Below, in pieces: positions 13,601 through 26,079 of a DNA stretch of 64,000 bases (position 1 is its first letter; every line of letters starts with the position of its first letter). This DNA is from Camelus bactrianus (taxonomy: Eukaryota; Chordata; Mammalia; Artiodactyla; Camelidae): positions 3,983,001 to 4,047,000 of the forward strand of contig NC_133573.1 of NCBI RefSeq assembly GCF_048773025.1, in the 5' to 3' direction. The notes beneath the pieces were generated by a model. The model was not told where the DNA came from and did not search any database. It saw only the letters and a program-made list of their open reading frames with translations. Both the position numbers and the translations under genes were made by a program.

Positions 13601-15380
13601 TATGTATGCAGTTCTTTTTGCAACTGAAAAGATACTTTGTGTTCCAAACAAGCTAGGTGAAGGACGGCTTTCACACACACTTATCTCTCAGAACTGAGCA
13701 TGTGGAGAGAAGTTCGTTCATCTAACACAAAGGAAAAGTTTTGCAAGAGAAAATTTTACTCTGGTTTCTCAGTCTGTTTCCTAGTGCCGGTTAGAAGTTC
13801 CTGCAGTTTTCACTGTAAATCCGATTTGGTGCTTGTACTTCCCCATATAAGTTTATAGAGAGTAGTTTCCAAATGAAAAGAAACTTTGTGTTCCCAACAA
13901 GATAGTTGAAGGACGGCTTTCACACGCACTTATCTCTGAGAAATGAGCATGTGGAGCGAAGTTCGTTCATCTAGCACAAGGGAACGGTTTGCAGGAGAAA
14001 CTTTTACTCTGGTTTCTCAGTTTGTTTCCTAGTGCCGGTTTGAAGTTTTTGTAAATTTCACTGTAAAACAGAGTTGGAACCAGTAGCTCCCCATATATAT
14101 GTATGGAGTGTAGTTTGCAACTGAAAAGAAGTTGGGTTCTCAACATGCTAGGTGAAGGACGGCTTTCACACACACGTTTTTCTCAGAATGTGGAGAGACG
14201 TTCGTTCATTTAACACAACGGGTACGGTTTGCCGGAGAAAATTTTACTCTGGTTTCTCAGTATGATTCCTAGTGCCGGTTTGAAGTTTTTGTAATTTTCA
14301 CAGTAAAACAGAGTTGGAGCCCGTAGCTCCCCATATGTATGTATGGAGTGTAGTTAACAACTGAAAAGAACTTTGGGTTCCCAACATGCTAGTTGAAGTA
14401 CGGCTTTCACACACACTTATCTCTCAGATCTGAGCATGTTGAGAGACGTTCGTTCATCTAGAACAAAGGGAAGTTTTGCAGGAGAATCTTTTACTCTGTT
14501 GTCTCATTTTTTTTCCTAGTGCCGGTTTGAAGTTCCTGAAGCTTTCACTGTAAAACCGAGTTGGACCTATTACCTCCCCATATAGTTGTAAGGAGTGAGG
14601 TTTCCAAATGAAAAGAAACTTTGTGTTCCCAACAAGATAGGTGAAGTACGGCTTTCACACACACTTATCTCTGAGCAATGAGCATGTGGAGAGACGTTCG
14701 TTCAACTAGCACAAGGGAACGGTTTGCAGGAGAAACTTTTACTCTGGTTTGTCAGACTGTTTCCTAGTGCCGGTTTGAAGTTTTTGTAGTTTTCACTGAA
14801 AAACACAGTTGGAGCCAGTAGCTCCACATATATATGTATGGAGTGTAGTTTGCAAGTGAAAAGAACTTTGGGTTCCCAATGTACTAGGTAAAGGACGGCT
14901 TTCACACACACTTATCTCTCAGAACTGAGCATGTGGAGAGACGTTCGTTCATCTAGCACAAGGAAACGGTTTGCAGGAGAAACTTTTACTCAGGTTTCTC
15001 AGACTTTTTCCTAGTGCCGGTTTGAAGTTCCTGAACTTTTCACTGTAAAACCGAGTTGGTGCTAGTACATACCCATAAATATATATATGGAGTGTAATTT
15101 GCAACTGAACATAACTTTAGGTTCCCAACATGCTAGGTGAAAGACAGCTTTCACACACACTTATCTCTCAGAACTGAGCATGTTGAGAGACGTTCGTTCA
15201 TCTAACACAAAGTAAAAGGTTTGCAAGAGAAACTTATACTCTGGTTTCTCAGTCTGTTTCCTAGTGCCGGTTTGAAGTTCCTGGAGTTTTCACTGTAAAA
15301 CCGACTTGGTGCTAGTACTTCCCCATATATATTTATGGAGTGTAGTTTCCAAATTAAAAGAAACTTTGTGTTCCAAACAA
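7691..15380 (+). repeat. HOR A, copy 2 (A2), about 31 monomers
   Basis: The second full copy is aligned base for base with A1 at an offset of 7,690 with no indel seen. The differences found against A1 are at 7898, 8820, 11287, 13069 and 14676. The base at 8820 (t) is shared with A3 but not with A1, A4 or A5, which have g. The base at 14676 (c) is shared with A4 and A5 but not with A1. This patchwork of shared variants suggests exchange between copies rather than a simple tree. Confidence 0.95.
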
Positions 15381-18300
15381 GATAGTTGAAGGACGGCTTT
15401 CACACACTCTTATCTCTGAGAAATGAGCATGTGGAGAGACGTTCGTTCATCTAGCACAAAAGAAACGGGTTGCAGGAGCAACTTTTACTCTGGTTTGTCA
15501 GTCTGTTTCCTAGTGCCTTTTTGAAGTTTTTGTAGTTTTCTCTGTAAACTGATTTGGAGCCCATAGCTCCCCATAAATATGTATGGAGTGTAGTTATCAA
15601 CTGAAAAGAACTTTGGGTTCCCAACATGCTAGTTGAAGTACGGCTTTCACACACACTTATCTCTCAGAACTGAGCATGTGGAGAGACTTTCGTTCATTTA
15701 GAACAAAGGGAAGGTTTGCAGGAGAATCTTTTACTCTGGTTTCTCAGATTTTTTCCTAGTGCCGGTTTGAAGTTCCTGAAGTTTTCAGTGTAAAACCGAG
15801 TTGCAGATAGTACCTCCCCATAAATATGTATGGAGTGTAGTTTCCAAATGAAAAGGAACTTTGTGTTCCCATCAAGGTAGGTGAAGGACGGCTTTCACAC
15901 ACACTTATCTCTAAGAAATGAGCACGTGGAGAGACGTTCGTTCATCTAGCACAAAGGGAACGGTTTGAAGGAGAAATTTTTACTCTGGTTTCTCAGTCTG
16001 TTTCCTAGTGCCGGTTTGAAGTTCCTGCAATTTTCACTGTAAAACAGAGTTGGTGCTACTAAATCCCCATATATATATATGGAGTGTAGTTTGCAACTGA
16101 AAAGAACTACAGGTTCCCAACATGCTAGGTGAAGGACGGCTTTCACACACACTTATGTGTCACAACTGAGCATGTGGAGGGACATTCGTTCATCTAGCAC
16201 AAAGGGAAAGGGTTGCAGGAGAAATTTTACTCTGGTTTCTCAGTCTGTTTCCTAGTGCCGTTTAGAAGTTCCTGCAGTTTTCACTGTAAAACTGAGTTGG
16301 TGCTTCTACCTCCCCATATATATATGTATAGAGTGTAGTTTCCAAATGAAAAGAAACTTTGTGTTCCCAACAAATTATGTGAAGGACGGCTTTCACACAC
16401 ACTTATCTCTGAGAACTGAGCACGTGGAGACATGTTCGTTCATCTAGCACAAACGAAAAGGTTGCAGGAGAAACCTTTACTCTGGTTTCTCAGTCTGTTT
16501 CCTAGTGCATGTTTGAACTTCCTGCAGTTTTCACTGTAAAACCGTGTTGGTGCTTGTACTTCCAAATATATGTGTATAGAGAGTAGTTTCCAAATGAAAA
16601 GAAACTTTCTGTTCCCAACAAGATAGGTGAAGTACGGCTTTCACACACACTTATCTCTGAGAAATGAGCATGTGGAGAGACGTTCGTTCATTTATCACAA
16701 AGGGAACGGGTTGCAGGAGAAACTTTTACTCTGGTTTCTCAGTCTGTTTCCTAGTGCCGGTTAGAAGTTCCTGCAGTTTTCACGGTAAAACCGAGTTGGT
16801 TCTAGTACCTCCCCATTTATAGTTATGGAGTGTAGTTTCCTAATGAAAAGAAACTTTGTGTTCCCAACAAGCTAGGTGAAGGACGGCTTTCACAAACACT
16901 TATCTCTGAGAAATGAGCATGTGGAGAGACATTCGTTCATTTATCACAAAGTGAACGGCTTGAAGGAGAATCTTATACTCTGGTTTCTCAGTCTGTTTCC
17001 TAGTGCCGGTTTGAAGTTCCTGCAGTTTTCACTGTAAAACCGAGTTGGTGCTAGTACATCCCCATTTATATATATGGAGTGTAGTTTGCAACTGAAAATA
17101 ACTTTAGGTTCCCAACATGCTAATTGAAGGACGGCTTTCACACACACTTATCTATCAGAACTGAGCATATGGAGAGACGTTCGTTCACCTAGCGAAAATA
17201 GAACGGGTTACAGGTGTAACTTTTACTCTGGTTTCTTAGTCGGTTTATTAGTGCCGGACTGTAGTTCCTGTAGATTTCACTGTAAAACCGAGTTGGAGCT
17301 AGAACCTCCCCATTAATATGTAAAGAGTGTTGTTTACAACTGAAAAGAAACTTTGTGTTCCCAACAAGCTAGGTGAAGGACGGCTTTCACACACACTTAT
17401 CTCTCAGAACTGAGCATGTTGAGAGACATTCGTTCATCTAGCACAAAGGGAACAGGTTGCAGGGGAAACTTATACTCTGCTTTCTCAGTCTGTTTCCTAG
17501 TGCCGTTTTGAATTTCCTGCAATTTTCATTGTAAAAATGAGTTGGAGCAAGTACCTCCCCTTATATATGTATGGATTGTAGATTGCAAATGAAAAGAAAC
17601 TTTGTGTTCCTAACAAACTAGGTGAAGGATGGCTTTTACACACACTTATCTCTCAGAACTGAGCATGTGGAGATACGTTCGTTCATCTAGCGCAAATAGA
17701 AAGGGTTACATGTGTAACTTTACTTTGGTTTCTTAGTCGGTTTATTAGTGCCGGACTGTAGTTCCTGTAGATTTCACTGTAAAACCGAGTTGGAGCTAGA
17801 ACCTCCCCATAAATATGTAAACAGTGTAGTTTACAACTGAAAAGAAACTTTGTGTTCCCAACAAGCTAGGTGAAGGACGGCTTTCACACACACTTTTCTC
17901 TCAGAACTGATCATGTGGAGAGTCGTTAGTTCATCTAGCACAAAGGGAACGGGTTTCAGGGGAAACCTGTACTCTGGTTCTTAGTCTCTTTCATTGTACC
18001 GGTTTGAAGTTCCTGCAGTTTTCACTGTAAAACCGAGTTGGAGCCATTAGCTCCACATATTTTTGTATGTAGTGTAGTTTGAAACTGAAAAGAACTTTGT
18101 GTTCCCAACAAGCTAGGTGAAGAACAGATTTCACATACACTTATCTCTCAGAACTGAGCATGTGGAGAGACGTTCTTTCATCTACCACAAAGGGAACGTA
18201 TTGCAGGAGTAACTGTAAATCTGCTTTCCCAGTCTGTTTCCTAGTGCCAGTTTGAAGTTCCGGCAGTTTTCACAGTAAAAGCGAGTTCGAGCTAGTACCT

Positions 18301-18850
18301 CCCCATATATATGTATGGAGTTTATTTTGCAACTTAAAAGATACTTTGTGTTCCAAACAAGCTAGATGAAGGACGGCATTCACACCCAATTATCTCTCAG
18401 AACTGAGCATGTGGAGAGACGTTCGATCATCTAGCACAAAGGGAAAGGGTTGCAGGAGAAACTTTTACTCTGGTTTCTCAGTGTTTTTCCTAGTGCCGGT
18501 TTGAATTTCCTGCAGTTTTCACTGTAAAACCGAGTTGGTGCTAGTACCTCCCAATATATATGTACGGAGGGTAGTTTCCATTGAAAAAAATCTTTGTGTT
18601 CCCAACAAGCTAGGTGAATGAAGGTTTTCACACACAGTTATCACTGAGTACTGAGCATGTGGAGAGACTTTCGTTCATCTAGCACAAAGGGAACGGGTTG
18701 CAGGAGAACTTTTATTCTGCTTTCTCAGTCTGTTTCCTCGTGCCAGTTTGAAGTTCGGGCAGTTTTCACATTAAAAGCGAGTTCGAGCTAGTACATCCCC
18801 ATATATATGTATGGAGATTATTTTGCAACTTAAAAGATACTTTGTGTTCC
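15381..18850 (+). repeat. HOR A, copy 3 (A3), shortened by in-register losses
   Basis: The copy starts exactly at HOR phase 1 and follows A2 to about 16,746. It then jumps forward 1,493 bp in the HOR (A2 9,056 to A2 10,550), a loss of six whole monomers. Further on, two adjacent sister monomers (A2 about 10,985-11,480) are represented by one (A3 about 17,170-17,420), a loss of 249 bp. From there A3 runs parallel to A2 at an offset of 5,948 bp. Scattered differences increase after about 18,770, and close identity is lost near 18,850. Confidence 0.9.
16700..16747 (+). other. Deletion junction in A3 (six monomers lost)
   Basis: Upstream, A3 matches A2 up to 9,056; downstream it matches A2 from 10,550. 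The two A2 flanks share about 45 bp of identity ending in ctcagtctg, so the exact breakpoint cannot be placed within that stretch. The loss keeps the monomer register, as expected from unequal exchange between homologous units. Confidence 0.85.
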
Positions 18851-19650
18851 ATACAAGCTAGGTGAAGGACAGCTTTCACACACAGTTATCTCTCAGAACT
18901 GAGCATTTGGAGGGACGTTCGTTCATCTAGCACAAAGGGAACGGGTTGCAGGGGAATCTTTTACTCTGGTTTCTTACTCTGTTTTCTTGTGCCGGTTTGA
19001 AGTTTGTCTAGTTTTCCCTGTAAAACCGAGTTGGAGCCAGAAGCACCCCATATATTTTTAAGGAGTGTAGTTTGCAAATGAAAAAAACTTTGTGTTCCCA
19101 ACAAGCTAGTTGACGGACGGCTTTCACACACACTTATCTCTCTGAAATGAGCATGTGGAGAGACTTTCGTTCATCTAGCACAAAGGGAACGGGTTGCAGG
19201 AGAAATCTTTACTCTGGTTTCTTAGTCTGTTTTATTGTGCCTGGTTGAAGATCCTGCAGTTTTCACTGTAAAACCGAGTTGGAGCCATTAGCTCTTCATA
19301 TATTTGTATGTAGTGTAGTATGAAACTGAAAAGAACTATGTGTTCCCAACAAGCTAAGTGAAGGACGGATTTCACACACGCTTATCTATCAGAACTGAGC
19401 ATGTGGAGAGACGTTCGTTCATCTAGCACAAAGGGAACGGGTTACAGGAGAAACTTTTACTCAGGTTTCTCAGTCTGTTTCCTAGAGCCGGTTTGATGTT
19501 CCTGCAGTTTTCACTGTAAAACGAGTTGGACCTAGTACCAACTCTTATATATGTATGGATTGTAGATTGCAAATGAAAAGAAACTTTGTGTTCCCAACAA
19601 ACTAGGTGAAGGACGGCTTTCACACACACTTATCTCTGAGTACTGAGCAT
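18850..19650 (+). repeat. Transition zone: diverged A-like monomers
   Basis: After A3 loses close identity, the next units still resemble domain A but with many changes. For example, the unit near 19,200-19,400 (ttagctcttcatatatttg, tgaaactgaaaagaac, a cgcttatctatcag tract) is a diverged relative of A2 at about 13,260-13,450. The left edge of domain B is therefore gradual, unlike the sharp right edge at 47,467-47,488. Confidence 0.7.
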
Positions 19651-20264
19651 GTGGAGAGACGTTCGTTCATCAAGCACAAAGGGAACGGGTTACAGGAGAA
19701 TCATGTACTCTGGTTTCTTAGTCTCTTTCATTGTGCCGGTTTGAGTTCCTGCAGTTTTCACTGTAAAACCGAGTTGGTGCTAGTACATACACATAAATAT
19801 ATATATGGAGTGAAGTTTGCAATTGAACATAACTTTAGGTTCCCAACATGTTACGTTAAGGACGCCTTTCACACACACTTATCTCTCAGAACTGAGCATG
19901 TGGAGAGACGTTCGTTCATCTAACACAAAGGAAAAGGTTTGCAAGACAAACTTATACTCTGGTTTCTCAGTCTGTTTCTTAGTGCCGGTTTGAAGTTCCT
20001 GAAGTTTTCACTGTAAAACCGAGTTGGTGCTAGTAACTCCCCATATATATGTATGGAGTGTAGTGTGCAACAGAAAAGAACTGTGGGTTCCCAACATGTT
20101 AGGTGACGGACGGCTTTCACACACACTTATGTCTCACAACTGAGCATGTGGAGAGACGTTCATTCATCTAGAACAAGGGAACGGTTTACAGGAGAAACTT
20201 TTACTCTGGTTTCTCAGTCTGTTTCCTAGTGCCGGTTTGACGTTCCTGCAGTTTTTACTGTAAA

Positions 20265-21640
20265 ACCGAGATGGTGCTAGTACATCCCCATAAATATATA
20301 AGGAGTGTAGTTTGCAACTGAAAAGAATTTTAAGTTCCCAACATGCTAGGTGAAGGACGGCTTTCACACACAATTATCTCTGAGAACTGAGCATGTGGAG
20401 ATACGTTCGTTCATCTAGCAAAAAGGAAACAGTTTGCAGGAGAAACTTTTACTCTGGTTTCTCAGTCTGTTTCCTAGTGCCGGTTTCAGATTCCTGCAGT
20501 TTTCACTGTAAAACAGTGTTGGAGCCTGTAGCTCCCCATATAAATGTATGGAGTGTAGTTTCCATATGAAAAGAAACTTTGTCTTCCCAACAAGCTAGGT
20601 GAAGGACGTCTTTCACCCACACTTATCTCTGAGAAATGAGCATGTGGATAGACGTTCGTTCATCTAGCACAAAGGGAACGGTTTGCAGGAGAAACTTTTA
20701 CTCTGGTTTCTCAGTATTTTTCCTAGTGCCGGTTTGAAGTTTTTTTAGTTTTCACTGTAAAACTGAGTTGGAACCAGTAGCACCCCATATATATGTATGG
20801 AGTGTAGTGTGCAACAGAAAAGAACTGTGGGTTCCCAACATGTTAGGTGACGGACGGCTTTCACACACACTTATCTCTCAGAACTGAGCATGTGGAGTGA
20901 CTTTCGTTCATCTAGCACAAGGGAAAGGTTTGCTGGAGAAACTTTTACTCTGGTTTCTCAGTCTGTTTCCTAGTGCCGGTTTGAAGTTCCTGCAGTTTTC
21001 ACTGTAAAATAGTGTTGGAGCCAGTAGCTCCCCATATAAATGTATGGAGTGTAGTTTCCAAATGAAAAGAAACATTGTGTTCCCAACAAGATAGGTGAAG
21101 TACGGCTTTCACACACACTTATCTCTCAGAACTGAGCATGTGGAGAGACGTTCATTCAACTAGCACAAGGGAACGGTTTGCAGGAGATACTTTTACTCTG
21201 GTTTCTCAGTCTGTTTCCTAGTGCCGGTTTGAAGTTCCTGCAGTTTTCACTGTAAAACAGTGTTGGAGCCAGGAGCTCCTCATATAATTGTATGGAGTGT
21301 AGTGTGCAACTGAAAGGTACTGTGGGTTTCCAACATGCTATGTGAAGGGCGGCTTTCATACACATTTATTTCTCAGATCTGAGCATGTGGAGACACGTTC
21401 GTTCATCTAGCACAAACGAAACGGGTTGCAGGAGAAACTTTTACTCTGGTTTCTCAGTCTGTTTCCTAGTGCCGGTTTGAATTTCCTGAGTTTTCACTGT
21501 AAAACCGAGTTGGTAGTTGAACCTCCCCATATATATATATAGAGTGTAGTTTCCAAATGAAAAGAAACTTTGTGTTCCCAACAAGATAGTTGAAGGACGG
21601 CATTCACACACACTTATCTCTGAGAAATGAGCATGTGGAA
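20265..21640 (+). repeat. 11-monomer-spaced duplication, copy 1
   Basis: This segment matches about 22,990-24,365 at an offset of 2,724 bp (11 monomers). It includes rare variants such as cgagatggtgctag, ccagtagcacccc and aggagctcctcatataattg. Left of 20,265 the match switches: the start of the unit at 20,164 resembles the one at 22,640 rather than 22,891, so the edge lies inside a hybrid monomer. The part 20,640-21,530 has a third relative at about 37,980-38,890. Confidence 0.8.
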
Positions 21641-22989
21641 AGACGTTCGTTCATCTAGCACAAGGGAACGGTTTGCAGGAGAAACTTTTACTCTGGTTTC
21701 TCAGTATTTTTCCTAGTGCCGGTTTGAAGTATTTTTAGTTTTCACTGTAAAACTGAGTTGGAACCAGTAGCTCCCAATATATATGTATGGAGTGTAGTGT
21801 GCAGCTGAAAAGAACTGTGGGTTCCCAACATGTTAGGTGACGGACGGCTTTCACACACACTTATCTCTCAGAACTGAGCATGTGGAGTGACGTTCGTTCA
21901 TCTAGAACAAGGGAAAGGTTTGCTGGAGGAACTTTTACTCTGGTTTCTCAGTCTGTTTCCTAGTGCCGGTTTGATGTTCCTGCAGTTTTCACTGTAAAAC
22001 CGAGTTGGAGCTAGTACCTCCCCATATATATGTATGGGGTGTAGTTTGCAACTGAAAAGAAACTTTGTTTTCCCAACAAGCTAGGTGAAGGACGGCTTTC
22101 ACACACAATTACCTCTGAGAAATGAGCATGTGAAGAGACGTTCGTTCATCTAGCACAAAGGAAACAGTTTGCAGGAGGAAATATTACTCTGGATACTCAG
22201 TATTTTTCCTAGTGCCGGTTTGAACTTTCTGCAGTTTTCACTGTAAAAGACTGTTGGAGCCAGTAGCTCCCCATATAAATGTATGGAGTGTAGTGTGCAA
22301 CTGAAAATAACTTTGGGTTCCCAACATGCTAGGTGAAGGACCGCTTCCACACACACTTATGTCTCACAACTGAGCATGTGGAGAGAAGTTCATTCATCTA
22401 GCACAAGGGAACGGTTTACAGGAGAAACTTTTACTCTGGTTTCTCAGTCTTTTTCTAGTGCCGTTTTGAAGTTTTTGTAGTTTTCACTGTAAAACTGAAT
22501 TGGAGCCAGTAGCTCCCCATATATATGTATGGAGTGTAGTGTGCAACAGAAAAGAACTGTGGGTTCCCAACATGTTAGGTGACGGACGGCTTTCACACAC
22601 ATTTATGTCTCACAACTGAGCATGTGGAGAGACGTTCATTCATCTAGCACAAGGGAACGGTTTACAGGAGAAACTTTTACTCTGGTTTCTCAGTCTGTTT
22701 CCTAGTGCCGGTTTGACGTTCCTGCAGTTTTTACTGTAAAACCAAGTTGGTGCTTGTACCTCCCCATACATATGTATAGAGTGTAGTCTCCAAATGAAAA
22801 GAAACTTTGGTTCCCAACAAGATAGGTGAAGGACGGCTTTCACAGACACTTACCTCTGAGAAATGAGCATGTGGAGAGACGTTGGTTCATCTAGCAGAAA
22901 GGGAACGAGTTGAAGGAGAAACTTTTACTCTGGTTTCTCAGTATGTTTCCTTGTGCCGGTTTTAAGTTCCTGCAGTTTACACTGTAAAA

Positions 22990-24365
22990 CCGAGATGGTG
23001 CTAGTACATCCCCATAAATATATAAGGAGTGTAGTTTGCAACTGAAAAGAATTTTAAGTTCCCAACATGCTAGGTGAAGGACGGCTTTCACACACAATTA
23101 TCTCTGAGAACTGAGCATGTGGAGATACGTTCGTTCATCTAGCAAAAAGGAAACAGTTTGCAGGAGAAACTTTTACTCTGGTTTCTCAGTCTGTTTCCTA
23201 GTGCCGGTTTGAGATTCCTGCAGTTTTCACTGTAAAACAGTGTTGGAGCCTGTAGCTCCCCATATAAATGTATGGAGTGTAGTTTCCATATGAAAAGAAA
23301 CTTTGTCTTCCCAACAAGCTAGGTGAAGGACGTCTTTCACCCACACTTATCTCTGAGAAATGAGCATGTGGATAGACGTTCGTTCATCTAGCACAAAGGG
23401 AACGGTTTGCAGGAGAAACTTTTACTCTGGTTTCTCAGTATTTTTCCTAGTGCCGGTTTGAAGTTTTTTTAGTTTTCACTGTAAAACTGAGTTGGAACCA
23501 GTAGCACCCCATATATATGTATGGAGTGTAGTGTGCAACAGAAAAGAACTGTGGGTTCCCAACATGTTAGGTGACGGACGGCTTTCACACACACTTATCT
23601 CTCAGAACTGAGCATGTGGAGTAACTTTCGTTCATCTAGCACAAGGGAAAGGTTTGCTGGAGAAACTTTTACTCTGGTTTCTCAGTCTGTTTCCTAGTGC
23701 CGGTTTGAAGTTCCTGCAGTTTTCACTGTAAAATAGTGTTGGAGCCAGTAGCTCCCCATATAAATGTATGGAGTGTAGTTTCCAAATGAAAAGAAACATT
23801 GTGTTCCCAACAAGATAGGTGAAGTACGGCTTTCACACACACTTATCTCTCAGAACTGAGCATGTGGAGAGACGTTCATTCAACTAGCACAAGGGAACGG
23901 TTTGCAGGAGAAACTTTTACTCTGGTTTCTCAGTCTGTTTCCTAGTGCCGGTTTGAAGTTCCTGCAGTTTTCACTGTAAAACAGTGTTGGAGCCAGGAGC
24001 TCCTCATATAATTGTATGGAGTGTAGTGTGCAACGGAAAGGTACTGTGGGTTTCCAACATGCTATGTGAAGGGCGGCTTTCATACACATTTATTTCTCAG
24101 ATCTGAGCATGTGGAGACACGTTCGTTCATCTAGCACAAACGAAACGGGTTGCAGGAGAAACTTGTACTCTGGTTTCCCAGTCTGTTTCCTAGTGCCGGT
24201 TTGAAGTTACTGCAGTTTTCACTGTAAAACCGAGTTGGTACTTGTACCTCCCCATATATATATATAGAGTGTAGTGTCCAAATGAAAAGAAACTTTGTGT
24301 TCCCAACAAGATAGTTGAAGGACGGCATTCACACACTCTTATCTCTGAGAAATGAGCATGTGGAG
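22990..24365 (+). repeat. 11-monomer-spaced duplication, copy 2
   Basis: Partner of 20,265-21,640. Matching continues through the gtactgtgggtttccaac and cacaaacgaaacggg monomers, then ends near 24,365, where the two copies continue with different unit types. About 1.35 kb of unmatched monomers separates the copies, so this is either an old 11-mer tandem duplication that lost symmetry or a transfer by conversion. Confidence 0.8.
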
Positions 24366-25086
24366 AGACGTTCGTACATCTAGCACAAAGGAACGGTTTG
24401 CAGGAGAAACTTTTTCTCTGTTTTCTCAGTCTGTTTCCTAGTGCCGGTTTGAAGCTTTTGTAGTTTTCACTGTAAAACTGAGTTGGAGCCAGTACCTCCC
24501 CATATATATGTATGGAGTGCAGTGTGCAACTGAAAATAACTTTGGGTTCCCAACATGCTAGGTGAAGGACGGCTTTCACACACACTTATCTCTCAGAACT
24601 GAGCATGTGGAGAGACGTTCGTTCATCTAGCACAAGGGAACGGTTTGCAGGAGAAAATTTTACTCTGGTTTCTCAGTCTGTTTCCTAGTGCCGGTTTGAA
24701 GATTTTGTAGTTTTCACTGTAAAACTGAGTAGGAGCCAGTAGCTCCCCATATATATGTATGGAGTGTAGTGTGCAACTGAAAAGAACTGTGGGTTACAAA
24801 CATGTTAGTTGACGGACGGCTTTCACACACACTTATCTCTCCGAACTGCTCATGTGGAGAAACGTTCGTTCATTTAGCACAAGGGAAAGGTTTGCAGGAG
24901 AAACTTTTACTCTGGTTTCTCAGTCTGTTTCCTAGTGCCGGGTTGATGTTCCTGCAGTTTTCACTGTAAATCCGAGTTGGTGCTTGTACCTCCCCATATA
25001 TATGTATAGATTGTAGTTTCCAAATGAAAAGAAACTTTGTGTTCCCAACAAGATAGGTGAAGGGCGGCTTTCACACACACTTATCT

Positions 25087-26079
25087 CTGAGAAATGAGCA
25101 TGTGGAGAGACGTTCGTTCATCTAGCACAAGGGAACGGTTTGCAGGAGAAACTTTTACTCTGGTTTCTCAGTCTGTTTCCTAGTGCCGGTTTGAAGTTTT
25201 TGTAGTTTTCACTGTAAAACAGAGTTGGAGCCAGTAGCTCCCAATATATATGTATGGAGTGTAGTTTGCAACTGAAAAGAACTTTGGGTTCCCAACATGC
25301 TTGACGAAGGACGGCTTTCACACACACTTATCTCTCAGATCTGAGCATGTGGAGAGACGTTCGTTCATCTAGCACAAAGGAAATGGTTTTCAGGAGAAAT
25401 TTTTACTCTGGTTTCTCAGTCTGATTCCTAGTGCCGGTTTGAAGTTCCTGCACTTTTCACTGTAAAACAGTGTTGGAGCCTGTAGCTCCCCATATAAATG
25501 TTTGGAGTGTAGTTTCCAAATGAAAAGAAACTTTGTGTTCCCAACAAGATAGGTGAAGGGCGGCTTTCACACACACTTATCTCTGAGAAATGAGCATGTG
25601 GAAAGACGTTCGTTCATCTAGCACAAGGGAACGGTTTGCAGGAGAAACTTTTACTCTGGTTTCTCAGTCTGTTTCCTAGTGCCGGTTTGAAGTTTTTGTA
25701 GTTTTCACTGTAAAACAGAGTTGGAGCCAGTAGCTCCCAATATATATGTATGGAGTGTAGTTTGCAACTGAAAAGAACTTTGGGTTCCCAACATGCTTGA
25801 CGAAGGACGGCTTTCACACACACTTATCTCTCAGAACTGAGCATGTGGAGAGACGTTCGTTCATCTAGCACAAAGGAAATGGTTTTCAGGAGAAATTTTT
25901 ACTCTGGTTTCTCAGTCTGATTCCTAGTGCCGGTTTGAAGTTCCTGCGGTTTTCACTGTAAAACAGTGTTGGAGCCTGTAGCTCCCCATATAAATGTTTG
26001 GAGTGTAGTTTCCAAATGAAAAGAAACTTTGTGTTCCCAACAAGATAGGTGAAGGACGGCTTTCACACACACTTATCTC
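25087..26079 (+). repeat. Two-monomer (dimer) tandem duplication
   Basis: The pair at about 25,087-25,582 recurs immediately at 25,583-26,079, an offset of 496 bp. The first unit has gaagtttttgtag and ccagtagctcccaatata. The second has caaaggaaatggttttcagg and cctgtagctccccatata. Differences are few (for example cagatctg versus cagaactg, and gcactttt versus gcggtttt). Relatives of this dimer occur again near 28,640-29,050, 34,280-34,730 and 36,510-36,960. Confidence 0.85.

Noticed and set aside
1-15380. Assembly error as the sole cause of the A1/A2 repetition
   Set aside because: At least five substitutions separate the copies, and A4/A5 show an independent longer form, so a real tandem HOR is more likely. 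Copy number could still be affected by assembly.
19606-19923. Plus-strand frame of about 105 codons
   Set aside because: It crosses a monomer boundary, is not kept in neighbouring copies and contains only satellite-derived residues.
24190-24585. Longer minus-strand frames of about 131 codons (also 28,399-28,794)
   Set aside because: They span more than one monomer only because unit-length differences happen to keep the frame open. The second part repeats the first in another frame, as expected for satellite and not for a protein.
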